A DNA stretch of 20,645 nt from Actinomycetes bacterium (GTDB lineage: Bacteria > Actinomycetota > Acidimicrobiia > Acidimicrobiales > Palsa-688): NCBI GenBank assembly GCA_021815935.1, contig JAKAZH010000007.1, forward strand, positions 1-20,645, read 5' to 3'. This document shows positions 8,601-16,902 of the stretch, piece after piece. Position numbers and translations under genes: made by a program. The notes below the pieces were generated by a model that was not told the origin of the DNA, made no database searches, and was given only the letters and a program-made list of their open reading frames with translations. Position 1 is the stretch's first letter; every line of letters starts with the position of its first letter.

Positions 8601-9200
8601 GTTGCGTCCCTGATCGGCGAGCTAGCGATGGGGCAGGCCGTTGCGTATCTGGCGCCGTACCGCTACACCGACTCAGGCCTTCGCACTCATGGCCAGTGGC
8701 TGGCTACCTGGGAATTACAGCGCCGAGAAGACGCGGGTGAAGACGTAGGATCCGTCGCCCCCCCGCCAAAGTACGTGAAGGCAGACTTCACGGGTCCGGG
8801 GTGGATCCTCCGCGGAAAGCTCGATGTTCCAAAGGAGCGGTTCATTTCGTACCCGGGGGCGGAGCGTGAGACGGACGCCAGCGCGGTGGTCGGCTGGGCC
8901 GGTTGGGACCACCTTGAGCGCGCGCGGGCGCTCGCGGCGTGGTACTTACAGGCCAAGCGGGATGGTCGCGCGAAGGACCACCTGACACCCCAGCTCGCTG
9001 GGCTCGCCGAGCTCGTGCCGTGGCTCAAGCAGTGGTACGATGAGCCGAATTCCGATCCGAGTCGCGACCGCCCGGGCAGCCAGGTTGCTGCCCTCGTCGA
9101 TACGGAGCTGCGGTCGCTGGGCCTGACGCACGACGACCTCGCTGCTTGGCGCCCCCCTGCGCCAGCCAAGCGGGGACGACCTCGGAAGGCGTCGTCATGA
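5658..9200 (+). CDS. pglX: BREX type 2 adenine-N6 DNA methyltransferase PglX
   Basis: S-adenosylmethionine-dependent adenine methyltransferase that marks host DNA at a short motif and is also needed for phage exclusion (1180 residues, a normal PglX length). Visible motifs are a motif X-like segment LLQTPVFVEEFILDRTL (about 200-217), the SAM-binding motif DPTCGSGHFLLGAF from Asp234, GIDLNPFA (Asp278) and the catalytic NPPY at 369-372. The segment after NPPY, roughly 430-740, should include target recognition and is clearly poorer in G+C (about 59% over 6961-7860 by hand count, against about 69% in nearby 5701-5820). No separate endonuclease motif is evident. The start ATG 5658 overlaps the pglW stop by 4 nt and has GGAG at 5647-5650, 7 nt upstream, so translation is probably coupled. 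The frame is intact, but a run of seven C lies at 8758-8764. The target motif cannot be read from the sequence. Confidence 0.96.
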   Translation: MIDAATLLADTRRTVSDLVDDLRQVAGSDPAARAHVADEYQRAHAAGRTAYGQAEWAEGLFAQVAVAWTLGCVFVRFCEDNGLVAEPLLGGPALRAQLALDQRAAHLHANSAHDDRHWLREVFSRLRALPATGEVFGAHNPIWLDGLLPSADGARRLREDLTRIDPDSGRLRHDFTDPEWDTRFLGDLYQDLSDHAKKTYALLQTPVFVEEFILDRTLDPAIATFGLTDTTIIDPTCGSGHFLLGAFDRLLHRWIEKEPATNPRVLAQRALDAVAGIDLNPFAASIARFRLLLAALRSGGDARLVDAPAYNINVAVGDSLLHGDPPGALPGMQVPGEEEALLARHGYASEDHDETRSLLGRQWAAVVGNPPYIVVRDAAVNAAYRNRFMTCHRQYSLGVPFTERFWQLARVDADPDRAGFIGLITADTFMKREFGKKLIETWFPSRDLTHLIDTRFAEIPGHNQTVILFGRNRAPKSTSVRAVLGIRGEAARPGVPYEGLVWSEIVALIDQPGEESTYISIVDLERDRLRSHPWSIGGGGASELKELLDRGRLRLGDFVSDLGRTAHTGEDDAYLMPRHCARRLRARAVQLVNGEDVRDWTVAAANWTLFPYDSQGDCVSPAPESVERHYWMLRTLLRRRLNFGQTNEERGLTWWEYSMFFPGRYGTALSITFAEVATHNHFALDRGDKVFKQTAPVIKLERGAGEERHLGLLAILNSSTACFWMKEVCYRKSSSHGGGSSDQPFTHQFAFDAAKLKQLPLPAAHPTALAAELDGLAVSLALVSPAAVASSSVPSSGAMAASFADYRRIRSTMIAVQEGLDWQCYRLYDLAGEEVAGADEPEPPLEAGQRAFEILLARRIAAGEEASSWFARHEVAPITELPQHWSSSYRALVERRIELIEADLNIGLLERPEHKRRWASEPWEERVSNAVRNWLLDRLEERRYWHELAAITTVARLASDARADEDFMAVARLYAGRDDVDVASLIGELAMGQAVAYLAPYRYTDSGLRTHGQWLATWELQRREDAGEDVGSVAPPPKYVKADFTGPGWILRGKLDVPKERFISYPGAERETDASAVVGWAGWDHLERARALAAWYLQAKRDGRAKDHLTPQLAGLAELVPWLKQWYDEPNSDPSRDRPGSQVAALVDTELRSLGLTHDDLAAWRPPAPAKRGRPRKASS
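8758..8764 (+). repeat. C7 homopolymer inside pglX, possible slippage site
   Basis: Seven consecutive C residues span codons 1034-1036 of pglX (Ala-Pro-Pro). A one-base slip here would shift the frame and remove about 145 C-terminal residues. In S. coelicolor, pglX phase variation through a homopolymeric tract has been reported, so the place is suggestive. Runs of this length are expected by chance in DNA this rich in G+C, and the gene as read is in frame. Confidence 0.35.
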
Positions 9201-9243
9201 GGTCGACCGTGGCAACGGAGCGCGCCTCTACGATCGGTCGGCC
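9201..9243 (+). promoter_or_regulatory. Stem-loop filling the pglX-pglY gap, possible translational control
   Basis: The 43-nt gap between the pglX stop (TGA 9198-9200) and the pglY start (ATG 9244) begins with GGTCGACCG (9201-9209) and ends with CGGTCGGCC (9235-9243). As RNA these pair over 9 bp, eight Watson-Crick plus one G-U, around a 25-nt loop. The stem abuts both codons exactly. pglY has no Shine-Dalgarno sequence at normal spacing; the only GGAG (9217-9220) lies in the loop, 23 nt before the ATG. A ribosome finishing pglX would melt the 5' arm, so the structure could couple or limit pglY translation. No T-tract follows, so it is not a standard terminator. The pairing is seen directly; the function is inference. 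Confidence 0.45.
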
Positions 9244-12200
9244 ATGACCCTGCTCGCCGATCTCATCGACATACCCGAGCAGGTCCACAAGTCGGACTTC
9301 GTCATCAGCTTGGCGACGGCCATCGGCGATCCGCAGCGGACGCTCGCCGACTACGTCGTCACGCCACAGCTCGTCGATTGCTTCGACAGAGCGTTATCGC
9401 TGGTCGCGTCGTCGGTCGCTGACCACCGCTCCAAGGCTACCTATCTGCACGCCAGCTTCGGCGCTGGCAAGACGGCGATGATGTCGGTGCTCCACCTCCT
9501 GCTGCAGGGCGACCCGACCGCCCGAGGGTTGTCCGATCTGGGCAGGGTGGTCGCGAAGTACGCCGACCGGATCGACGGCAGGAAGTTCCTGCTCGTCCCC
9601 TTCCACTTCGTCGGCAAGGCCTCGATGGAGCAGGCGGTACTCGGCGGATACGTCGACCATGTACGCCGCATCCACCCAGAGGCGCCGCTTCCGGCGGTCT
9701 ACGTAGCCGACGGGATCCTTCAGGAGGCGAAGAACAAGCGTCGCGACCAGGGCGACGACGTGTTCTTCCGCATCCTTTCGGAGGGCGAGACCGCGGACGA
9801 GTGGGGCGACTACAGCGCGGCATGGGATGCTGCGCGGTTCGAGACTGCAGTCGACACGCCCGCAGGCTATCCAGAGCGGGACCTCTTGGTCGGAGCACTT
9901 CTGCGGACGCACGAGCGTGCGCTACCCGGTCAGGCGCAGGCGACGGCCGATGGCTTCGTGCCGCTCGACGCAGGGCTGGATGCGATCAGCCGGCATGCCA
10001 AGTCGCTCAGCTACGACGCCGTGATCCTGTTCCTCGACGAGCTCGTGCTGTGGCTTGCTGCGCGCATGAGCGACGTGGCGTTCGTCTCGCGTGAGGGCGC
10101 GAAGGTCGTCAAGCTGGTCGAGGCCGACGCAGCTAACCGGCCGGCCCCGATCGTGTCGTTCATCGCCCGCCAGCGAGACCTGCGCGAGCTGGTTGGCGAG
10201 CACGTGCCCGGCGCCCAGTCGCTTACGGCGATCGACATCCTTCGCCACTCGGAGGGACGGTTCGACACGATCACGTTGGAGGACCGGAACCTCCCTCTGA
10301 TCGCTGAGCGCCGGCTGTTGAAGCCGCGATCTGAGGCAGCTCGCCAGCAGCTCGACGAAACCTTCGACCGCGTACGTCGTGAGCTCGAACAGCGCGACGA
10401 GCGGGACGTGCTGCTGACGGACGCCGGCGATCTCGCCGCCTTCCGCCGGCTGTACCCCTTCAGCCCAGCACTGGTCGATGCACTCGTCGCCCTGTCGAGC
10501 GCGATGCAGCGCGAACGGACCGCCCTCAAGGTCATGCTGCAGCTCCTCGTCGACGGCCGGGACCAGCTCGAGGTGGGTCAACTCATCCCGCTCGGCGATC
10601 TCTTCGACGCGGTCAACACCGGCGACGAGCCCCTCACCGAGGTGATGCGGGCGCAGTTCGCCCAGGCACGACGGCTGTGGTCCACGAAGTTCCAGCCGAT
10701 GCTGCTCCGAAACCACGGCCTCACGGAGGAGGAGGCAGAGCGCGTCCCGCGCTCGCACGGCTACGTCACCGACGGCCGGTTCGTGAAGACCCTGCTGATC
10801 GCCGCGCTCGTCCCCGAGGTCGGACCACTGAGGGGGCTCACTGTGAGCCGACTCACCGCCCTCAACTCGGGCATCGTTCGGTCGTTCGTTCCGGGGGCCG
10901 AGCGCCAACAGGTCCTCGACCGGTTGCGCCAGTGGGAGGCCGAAGTCGGAGAGCTCCGCCTGGGTGAGGATGAGCACGATCCAACGGTCACTGTCCAGCT
11001 CACCGGGATCGATACGGGCCCGATCCTCGACGCGGCCAAGGTTGCCGACAACGACGGCGAGCGCCGACGCAAGATCCGCGACCTACTCCAGGAGGCGCTG
11101 CAAGTCAAGGACGCGGGGTCGCTGGACCCGTACCTCGATGTCCTCTGGCGGGGGACGCGACGGAAGGTCTCAGTCACGTTCGCCAACGTCCGAGATGAGA
11201 TCGAGCTGCCCGACGAGATGCTGCGAGCCGGCGCCGAGCCGAAGCTCGTCATCGATCTCCCGCTCGACGTCGCTGGCTACTCGCCGAGCGACGACCGGGG
11301 CCGCGTCACGGACTACCGACGGGACCGAGCCGTCGAGTGGACCGGCGTCTGGCTGCCGAACTTCCTCACCGAAGCCACGCTGCAGCTGCTCGGCAAGCTC
11401 GTGCGCCTGGACTATGCGCTCAACGGTGACACGTTCGAGCGGCTGGCGTCCTACCTGAGCCCGACCGATCGACCCTCTGCGAAGGCGCAGATGGCCGGTG
11501 AACAGAACGCAGTTCGTGCCCGGCTCACCGCTGCTCTCCGACAGGCGTACGGCGTCGACACGCCGCAAGACGGCGTGATCGAGGCGACCCTCGGCCTCGG
11601 AGAGCAGTTCGTCGCGCTCGATCCTGCGTTGACGATGCAGCCGCCCGTCGGGACGTCGCTCCGAAGCCACGCCGAGGCCCTCGCCGACCAGCTGTACCGC
11701 CATCGGTTCCCGAAGCACCCCATGTACACCGAGCGGGTCGAACGAGCCGAGCGCGTCAACACGCTCAGACAGGTGGAGCTGGCGCTCCAACAGGACGGAG
11801 GTCGGCTCGAGAACGTCGAGACCGCGATGCGCAAGGTCCTAACCAAGGTTGCCGGCCCGCTCGGGCTCGGAACGATGTACCAAGCGCACTTCGTGGCCGA
11901 CCTCAGCCAGTGGACCGATCTGATCCGCCGTCGACAATCCGAGTCTGGGACCACGACCCTGACCGTCGCTGCTGTGCGTCGCTGGCTCGATGCGCCGGAC
12001 ATCCCGGCCGAGCGCCGAGGACTTCTCGATGAAGACGCCGACCTCGTCATCCTCGCGGTCGCAGCTCAGCTCAACTGGGCGGTTCTTAACGCCGGAGCAC
12101 CCGTCACTCGTCCTGAGATCGGCCGCCTGGCTGGTGACTGGCAGCTCACGGCGCAAGACCTGCCGTCAGCCGATGCGTGGGCCGAGGCTCGATCGCGAGC

Positions 12201-12903
12201 ACAAGACGTAGGCATCGTCGCTGCTGCGACGCTGCGATCTGCAACGAGCGTCGCCGACCTAGGCCAGCGTGTGGTGGCTGAGCTCGCGGCCGATGTGCAG
12301 GCGGTCCGCGATCTTGTGCCGCGCATGGACGCCACTGCCGCACGCCTAGGGATCGGCACCGACGGCCCCCGGTTCGCGACCGCCAAGGCCGCCGTCAGTC
12401 TCGTCGAGGCGCTCCGACGCGATCCCGACCGAGCGGTCGAGACGCTTGCCACCGCCACCGTGCCTTCGTCGATGAGCGCACTTGGCACCTCGATCCGCCA
12501 AGCAGCCGCAGTGGTCCGCAAGCTCGACGACCTCAACTGGAACCTCATCAAGACGGCAATCGAACTGCCCGGCGAAGGGGCCACCGCGGGCCGGATCATT
12601 CGGGAGGGGCTCATCGAAGCGATCCAGGCGGAGGAGCTCGCCATAGGGCTCGTATCGCGCCTTGATGCGGCCGAGAGAGTCTCCACCGAAGCCGTGACCC
12701 ATGCGGCGGTGCAGCCGCAGGTGTCGGCGCTGACAGGCACTCGTGACACGGAGTCGGACACGGAAGGAGGCCCGACGACAACCACCGGGTCGTTTGACCG
12801 GACAGAAGCCGAGAAGCGCCTCCAGGAGATCCGAGGCCGATTGCGCGCCGAGGCGCGTCTGGACCTGCATTGGCAGATCGACGAGCTACCGGGCACCGAG
12901 TAG
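9244..12903 (+). CDS. pglY: BREX type 2 P-loop ATPase PglY
   Basis: Large P-loop ATPase of the Pgl/BREX-2 system (1219 residues), the type 2 counterpart of BrxC. The N-terminus MTLLADLIDIPEQVHKSDFV and the phrase LADYVVTPQLV closely match what I know of PglY. The Walker A motif ASFGAGKTA covers 70-78 and a Walker B segment VILFLDEL covers 260-267 (Asp265, Glu266). The rest is a long, mostly helical, charged region without a second P-loop; the C-terminal 60 or so residues are rich in Thr, Glu and Arg. ATG 9244 is the only sensible start, but it lacks a properly spaced ribosome binding site and is preceded directly by a stem-loop. The stop TAG (12901-12903) forms part of the pglZ ribosome binding site. 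ATPase activity is required for Pgl function in Streptomyces; the substrate it remodels is not known. Confidence 0.95.
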   Translation: MTLLADLIDIPEQVHKSDFVISLATAIGDPQRTLADYVVTPQLVDCFDRALSLVASSVADHRSKATYLHASFGAGKTAMMSVLHLLLQGDPTARGLSDLGRVVAKYADRIDGRKFLLVPFHFVGKASMEQAVLGGYVDHVRRIHPEAPLPAVYVADGILQEAKNKRRDQGDDVFFRILSEGETADEWGDYSAAWDAARFETAVDTPAGYPERDLLVGALLRTHERALPGQAQATADGFVPLDAGLDAISRHAKSLSYDAVILFLDELVLWLAARMSDVAFVSREGAKVVKLVEADAANRPAPIVSFIARQRDLRELVGEHVPGAQSLTAIDILRHSEGRFDTITLEDRNLPLIAERRLLKPRSEAARQQLDETFDRVRRELEQRDERDVLLTDAGDLAAFRRLYPFSPALVDALVALSSAMQRERTALKVMLQLLVDGRDQLEVGQLIPLGDLFDAVNTGDEPLTEVMRAQFAQARRLWSTKFQPMLLRNHGLTEEEAERVPRSHGYVTDGRFVKTLLIAALVPEVGPLRGLTVSRLTALNSGIVRSFVPGAERQQVLDRLRQWEAEVGELRLGEDEHDPTVTVQLTGIDTGPILDAAKVADNDGERRRKIRDLLQEALQVKDAGSLDPYLDVLWRGTRRKVSVTFANVRDEIELPDEMLRAGAEPKLVIDLPLDVAGYSPSDDRGRVTDYRRDRAVEWTGVWLPNFLTEATLQLLGKLVRLDYALNGDTFERLASYLSPTDRPSAKAQMAGEQNAVRARLTAALRQAYGVDTPQDGVIEATLGLGEQFVALDPALTMQPPVGTSLRSHAEALADQLYRHRFPKHPMYTERVERAERVNTLRQVELALQQDGGRLENVETAMRKVLTKVAGPLGLGTMYQAHFVADLSQWTDLIRRRQSESGTTTLTVAAVRRWLDAPDIPAERRGLLDEDADLVILAVAAQLNWAVLNAGAPVTRPEIGRLAGDWQLTAQDLPSADAWAEARSRAQDVGIVAAATLRSATSVADLGQRVVAELAADVQAVRDLVPRMDATAARLGIGTDGPRFATAKAAVSLVEALRRDPDRAVETLATATVPSSMSALGTSIRQAAAVVRKLDDLNWNLIKTAIELPGEGATAGRIIREGLIEAIQAEELAIGLVSRLDAAERVSTEAVTHAAVQPQVSALTGTRDTESDTEGGPTTTTGSFDRTEAEKRLQEIRGRLRAEARLDLHWQIDELPGTE

Positions 12904-12913
12904 GTGAACGCGG

Positions 12914-15586
12914 ATGACCGTCGCTGATGAAGCGAGCATCCGAGCACTCGTAGCGTCCGTGCGCCGCTCCGAGGACCGCCGTACCGTGCTGGCCGCTCGG
13001 GCTGAGCCGCGCTGGACGGGACCCGAGGTGCTCGACGGTTCGCCTCGCATGCGGGTCATTCCGGCTCCGTCGCCGCTGGCTGCCCGCGAGGCAGTGGTGC
13101 GGCACAACAACAGTGACGACGAGCTGCTCGTGCTGTTGACAACCTGCCCGGCGATCGAGCTCGGCCTCGACCTCCAGGCGCAACTGATCAAGGGTGCTGT
13201 CCAGTCGTTCGATCCGTATGCATCGGTGCTCGCGCTGTTCAAGGCCCGCGTGCTCGACCCTGCCCTGGCCTCAGAGCGGTGGTTGATCGACGAGCTGATC
13301 GCCCTCGCTCCCACCGACGGTTGGCGAGGTGACGCTCCGGTCAACGGTGTCCTGACTGAGGACATGGCATGGGACGCGTGGGAGCAAGCGAGAACTGGTC
13401 TCGCTGACGCGCCTCGAACGATCACCGGCCTGCTTCGACTCGAGTCGGAGGCATCGACCCGCTACGCCCTCGCCGAACTCGACGGCGAAACCCGGGCTGC
13501 GGTGGCGCGACGGTGGGCGCCGGATGCCCCGTCCGCGGCGCCGATCGTGGCGGACCTCCTCGCAGGGCTGCCCGGACCACCACCGATCGCACTCGGACTT
13601 GTCGTCGGCCTGCTGTGGGCACCGACGGACGACGCCGCCCTTGCACAACGACAGGGACTCGCACGGGCGCGTCTCGAGGCGGTGATCGGCCGCGACCAGC
13701 TGCAAGCCATCGACGCGACCCGATGGGCCGAAGGAGCGGCCGCCATCATCGCCGACGTCGACAACGACGGCGGCTACCTGGCAGATGCCGAACGAACGCT
13801 CACCGACGTCGATGCCATCCACCTCGCCGTGCTCTCCGATGTGCTCCCCCGCGGCTTCGACGCCCGTGTCGACTCGCTCGGCCGAGCCCTCGTAGCCGGT
13901 GACGAAGCGGCAGCGGAAGCAGCACTCGGCTCGATCGAGCGCCACCGGCTCGCCGCTCGTCGTACCCGCCGTGTCCAGACCTGTGCGGCAGCGGTGCGAC
14001 TTCTGCGGCGAACCCGCCTAGCGGCGGCGCATGTCCCCTCGTCGGTGGCGGAGCATGCCGTCGCCTACCGGGCCGACGGGGCCTGGCTGGAGCAAGCTCG
14101 CAGAGATGCTGCTGCCGGCGAACAGGCGGGACCTGTGGCCGATGCGCTGGCGCCGATCCTGGATGCCGCCGACGCGCTGCAGGCGTCCTCGGCTCGCGAG
14201 TTCGCCACTGCCTTGGCCGAGTGGTCGCGCAGCGTCCCTGCAAATGACGAGCGGATCGTGCCAGTCGAGCGAGTCCTCAGCGACCTCGTCGGACCGGTCG
14301 CCAAGGCCGCTCCGGTCCTTGTCGTCGTCTGCGACGGCATGGGCCTAGCAATCAACCACCAGCTGCTGTCGGACCTTCGCGTCGAGGGCTGGGGCCCGGC
14401 CCGTCCGGTCGGTGCTACACCGTGGCCGGTGGGCGTGGCGGCACTCCCCACCGTCACCTCCTGCAGCCGAACCGCGCTGCTGTCGGGTGCGCTCCAGGAC
14501 GGAGGACAACAAAAGGAGAGGGAGGGTTTCGCTTCCCATCCGGCGCTACGGGCAGCCAGCAGCACTGCGCGACCGCCCGTACTCTTTCACAAGGCTGGCT
14601 TGGTCGCAGCGAACGGCCTCTCGCTCCCTGACGACATCCGAGCGGCGGTGACCGATCCCGACCAGCGAATCGTTGGTGTTGTCGTCAACAGCGTCGACGA
14701 CCATCTCGCACGAGGTGACCAAATCAACGTCGGCTGGGACCTGGCCTCTCTCGGGCCGCTTGCGTGGCTGTTGGATGCCGCCGCCGAGGCCGGACGGCTG
14801 GTGATCCTCACTGCCGACCACGGCCATGTGCTCGACCGTGGTCGCTCCATCGCCAAGCCTCAGCAGACTGACGGCGGCGAACGCTGGCGGCTGGCGCACA
14901 CGGCTCCGGGCCAGGGTGAGATGGCGTTCGCCGGTCCACGGGTCGTCCTTGGCGAGGGGCAGGTCGTGCTGCCCTTCGACGAGCGGATCCGGTACGGACC
15001 GCCGAAGCACGGCTACCACGGCGGTGCGACGCCAGAAGAGGTCCTCGTCCCCGTCGAGGTACTCGCCCGACGGCTGCCCGACGGGTGGACTTATGACCCC
15101 CTCACCCCACCGGCCTGGTGGACCGGCAGCGTCAGCAAAGAGTCTGAACCCAAACCTGCCCTACTCGTGATCAGGCGTCGCAGTCAACCAGTCGCAGACA
15201 ACTCTCCGACGCTGTTCGACATCGTCCCGCCCGTTGAGATGGCGCCCGCTCAGGGCCGGCAGTGCCCCACCTGGGTCGATGCATTGCTGGCGAGCCCGAC
15301 CTTCGTCGGCCACCGCAACGCCATCCGGCTCCCCCGTCGCCTGCCCGACGACCGCCTGCGGCGGTACCTCGACGCGCTCGCGACCAACGGCGACAGCATC
15401 AGCCTGCAGGCGCTCTCGGCCGCCACTGGTGAGCCTGCGGGCATAGTCCGCATGACCCTGAGCGTTGTGCAGCGGCTGCTCAACCTCGACGGCGCAGATG
15501 TGCTCGGGGTACGGGACGACCTCGTCGCCTGCAACGTCCAGCTGCTCGCCCTCCAGTTCGAGCTCAATCTCGGGAACCGCGAATGA
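12914..15586 (+). CDS. pglZ: BREX type 2 alkaline-phosphatase-fold protein PglZ
   Basis: Signature protein of all BREX systems, with a C-terminal alkaline phosphatase superfamily domain (890 residues). The metal-site pattern is complete: VLVVVCDGMG with Asp474, the nucleophile region LPTVTSCSRTALLSG (512-524, with Thr515 or a neighbouring Thr/Ser as nucleophile), ILTADHGHV with Asp635, His636 and His638, and GYHGGATPEEVLVPV with His702. The N-terminal 450 residues are helical and specific to PglZ. The tail after about 810 (LPDDRLRRYLDAL onward) looks like a small winged-helix region. The start ATG 12914 has a strong site AGGTGA (12902-12907) that begins inside the pglY stop codon, so the two genes are probably coupled. 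The stop overlaps brxD by 4 nt (ATGA). Whether it acts on a phosphoprotein, a nucleotide or DNA in this system is not settled; pairing with the PglW kinase is often suggested. Confidence 0.95.
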   Translation: MTVADEASIRALVASVRRSEDRRTVLAARAEPRWTGPEVLDGSPRMRVIPAPSPLAAREAVVRHNNSDDELLVLLTTCPAIELGLDLQAQLIKGAVQSFDPYASVLALFKARVLDPALASERWLIDELIALAPTDGWRGDAPVNGVLTEDMAWDAWEQARTGLADAPRTITGLLRLESEASTRYALAELDGETRAAVARRWAPDAPSAAPIVADLLAGLPGPPPIALGLVVGLLWAPTDDAALAQRQGLARARLEAVIGRDQLQAIDATRWAEGAAAIIADVDNDGGYLADAERTLTDVDAIHLAVLSDVLPRGFDARVDSLGRALVAGDEAAAEAALGSIERHRLAARRTRRVQTCAAAVRLLRRTRLAAAHVPSSVAEHAVAYRADGAWLEQARRDAAAGEQAGPVADALAPILDAADALQASSAREFATALAEWSRSVPANDERIVPVERVLSDLVGPVAKAAPVLVVVCDGMGLAINHQLLSDLRVEGWGPARPVGATPWPVGVAALPTVTSCSRTALLSGALQDGGQQKEREGFASHPALRAASSTARPPVLFHKAGLVAANGLSLPDDIRAAVTDPDQRIVGVVVNSVDDHLARGDQINVGWDLASLGPLAWLLDAAAEAGRLVILTADHGHVLDRGRSIAKPQQTDGGERWRLAHTAPGQGEMAFAGPRVVLGEGQVVLPFDERIRYGPPKHGYHGGATPEEVLVPVEVLARRLPDGWTYDPLTPPAWWTGSVSKESEPKPALLVIRRRSQPVADNSPTLFDIVPPVEMAPAQGRQCPTWVDALLASPTFVGHRNAIRLPRRLPDDRLRRYLDALATNGDSISLQALSAATGEPAGIVRMTLSVVQRLLNLDGADVLGVRDDLVACNVQLLALQFELNLGNRE

Positions 15587-16902
15587 TCGCGCCCCAGCGA
15601 CGCCGAGAGATCATCGACGCGCTGCGCCGTGGCACGGTCCCGCAACGAGGTCTCGCTGCCTTCGCCATAGGCACGGACCGCTTTGCAGACGCCATCGACA
15701 GCGAACTCGCCAACGTCGCAGCCGGCGGCGCTGGCTTCAAGGCGATCCGCGGCGAGTACGGATCAGGAAAGACCTTCGCTGTCAGGTGGCTGGCCGAGCG
15801 CGCTCGGGGAATGGGTTTCGCCAGCGCGGAGGTGCAGATCAGCGAAGGCGAGACGCCACTGCACCACCTTGAGACGGTTTACCGCCGGCTCTGCGAGCGG
15901 CTCACCACCACCGACGCTGCAGGCGGCGCGCTCCGCACTGTCGTCGACTCGTGGCTGTTCGCGCTCCACGACGACGCGACCGCGTCGGGCATCGACCCAA
16001 GCAACGAGGCGGCGATCGGACGCGCTGTCGACGAACTAGCCGAGCGGCGCCTCGGTGCCGTGGCAAACCAAGCGCCAGCGCTCTCCGCAACCTTGCGTGC
16101 CTACCGTGCAGCACTCGCCTCCGACGACGCGCCGCTCGCCGAGGGCCTGCTCGCCTGGTTGGGCGGACAGCCCCACGTGGCCGCTTCGATCAAGCGCGCT
16201 GCCGGCATCCGGGGCGATCTGGACCACGACGGCGCTCTCGCGTTCCTCGCAGGACTGCTCTCCATCCTCCGCGGCGCCGGCTACGCCGGACTGGTACTCA
16301 TCCTCGACGAGGTCGAGACGCTTCAACGCGTCCGCTCCGACGTGCGGGACAGGGCACTGAACGCACTCCGCCAGCTCGTCGACGAGGTGGACCAAGGTCG
16401 GTACCCCGGCCTCTACCTTGTCATCACCGGAACGCCCGCCTTCTTCGATGGCCCGCAGGGCTCAACTCGACTTCCCCCGTTGGCCCAGCGCCTGCACACC
16501 GACTTCACCACCGACGCCCGGTTCGACAACCCACGCGCCATCCAGCTGCGCCTGCGTGGCTTCGACCTCGACGGCCTGACTGAAGTCGGCCGCCGAGTGC
16601 GTGACCTCTACGCAGACGGGTCCGAGAACGCAGCCGGAGTTCATGAGCGGTGCGACGACTCCTACCTCCACGTCCTTGCCAAGGCAGTCACCGGCGACCT
16701 CGGCGGCAACGTCGGCGTGGCACCTCGCGTCTTCCTGAAGAAGCTCGTCGGCGAAGTCCTGGACCGCGTCGACCAGTTCGCCGACTTCGACCCGCGCCGC
16801 CACTACCAGCTCACCATCACCGACGGCGAGCTCACCGACATCGAGCGCAACGCGCGCTCCGCCGCCTCAGTCGAGGACATCGACCTCGAGATCGACCCGT
16901 GA
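15583..16902 (+). CDS. brxD: BREX type 2 ATP-binding protein BrxD
   Basis: AAA-like P-loop ATPase characteristic of type 2 BREX (439 residues). The N-terminus APQRRREIIDALRRGTVPQRGL is followed by Walker A GEYGSGKTF (57-65, Lys63) and Walker B GLVLILDEVETL (236-247, Asp242 and Glu243). A sensor-like segment YLVITGTPAFF comes later. Similar proteins occur together with Lhr-like helicases, and here brxHI follows directly, so BrxD probably loads or regulates that helicase (inference). ATG 15583 overlaps the pglZ stop in ATGA, with GGGA at 15572-15575, 7 nt upstream. Its own stop overlaps the GTG start of brxHI. The protein looks complete, with no membrane segment or signal peptide. Confidence 0.92.
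   Translation: MIAPQRRREIIDALRRGTVPQRGLAAFAIGTDRFADAIDSELANVAAGGAGFKAIRGEYGSGKTFAVRWLAERARGMGFASAEVQISEGETPLHHLETVYRRLCERLTTTDAAGGALRTVVDSWLFALHDDATASGIDPSNEAAIGRAVDELAERRLGAVANQAPALSATLRAYRAALASDDAPLAEGLLAWLGGQPHVAASIKRAAGIRGDLDHDGALAFLAGLLSILRGAGYAGLVLILDEVETLQRVRSDVRDRALNALRQLVDEVDQGRYPGLYLVITGTPAFFDGPQGSTRLPPLAQRLHTDFTTDARFDNPRAIQLRLRGFDLDGLTEVGRRVRDLYADGSENAAGVHERCDDSYLHVLAKAVTGDLGGNVGVAPRVFLKKLVGEVLDRVDQFADFDPRRHYQLTITDGELTDIERNARSAASVEDIDLEIDP

Noticed and set aside
16650..16898. Upstream extension of the brxHI reading frame to an ATG at 16650
   Set aside because: The extra residues are an Arg/Pro-rich shadow of the brxD 3' end; the helicase similarity begins after GTG 16899.
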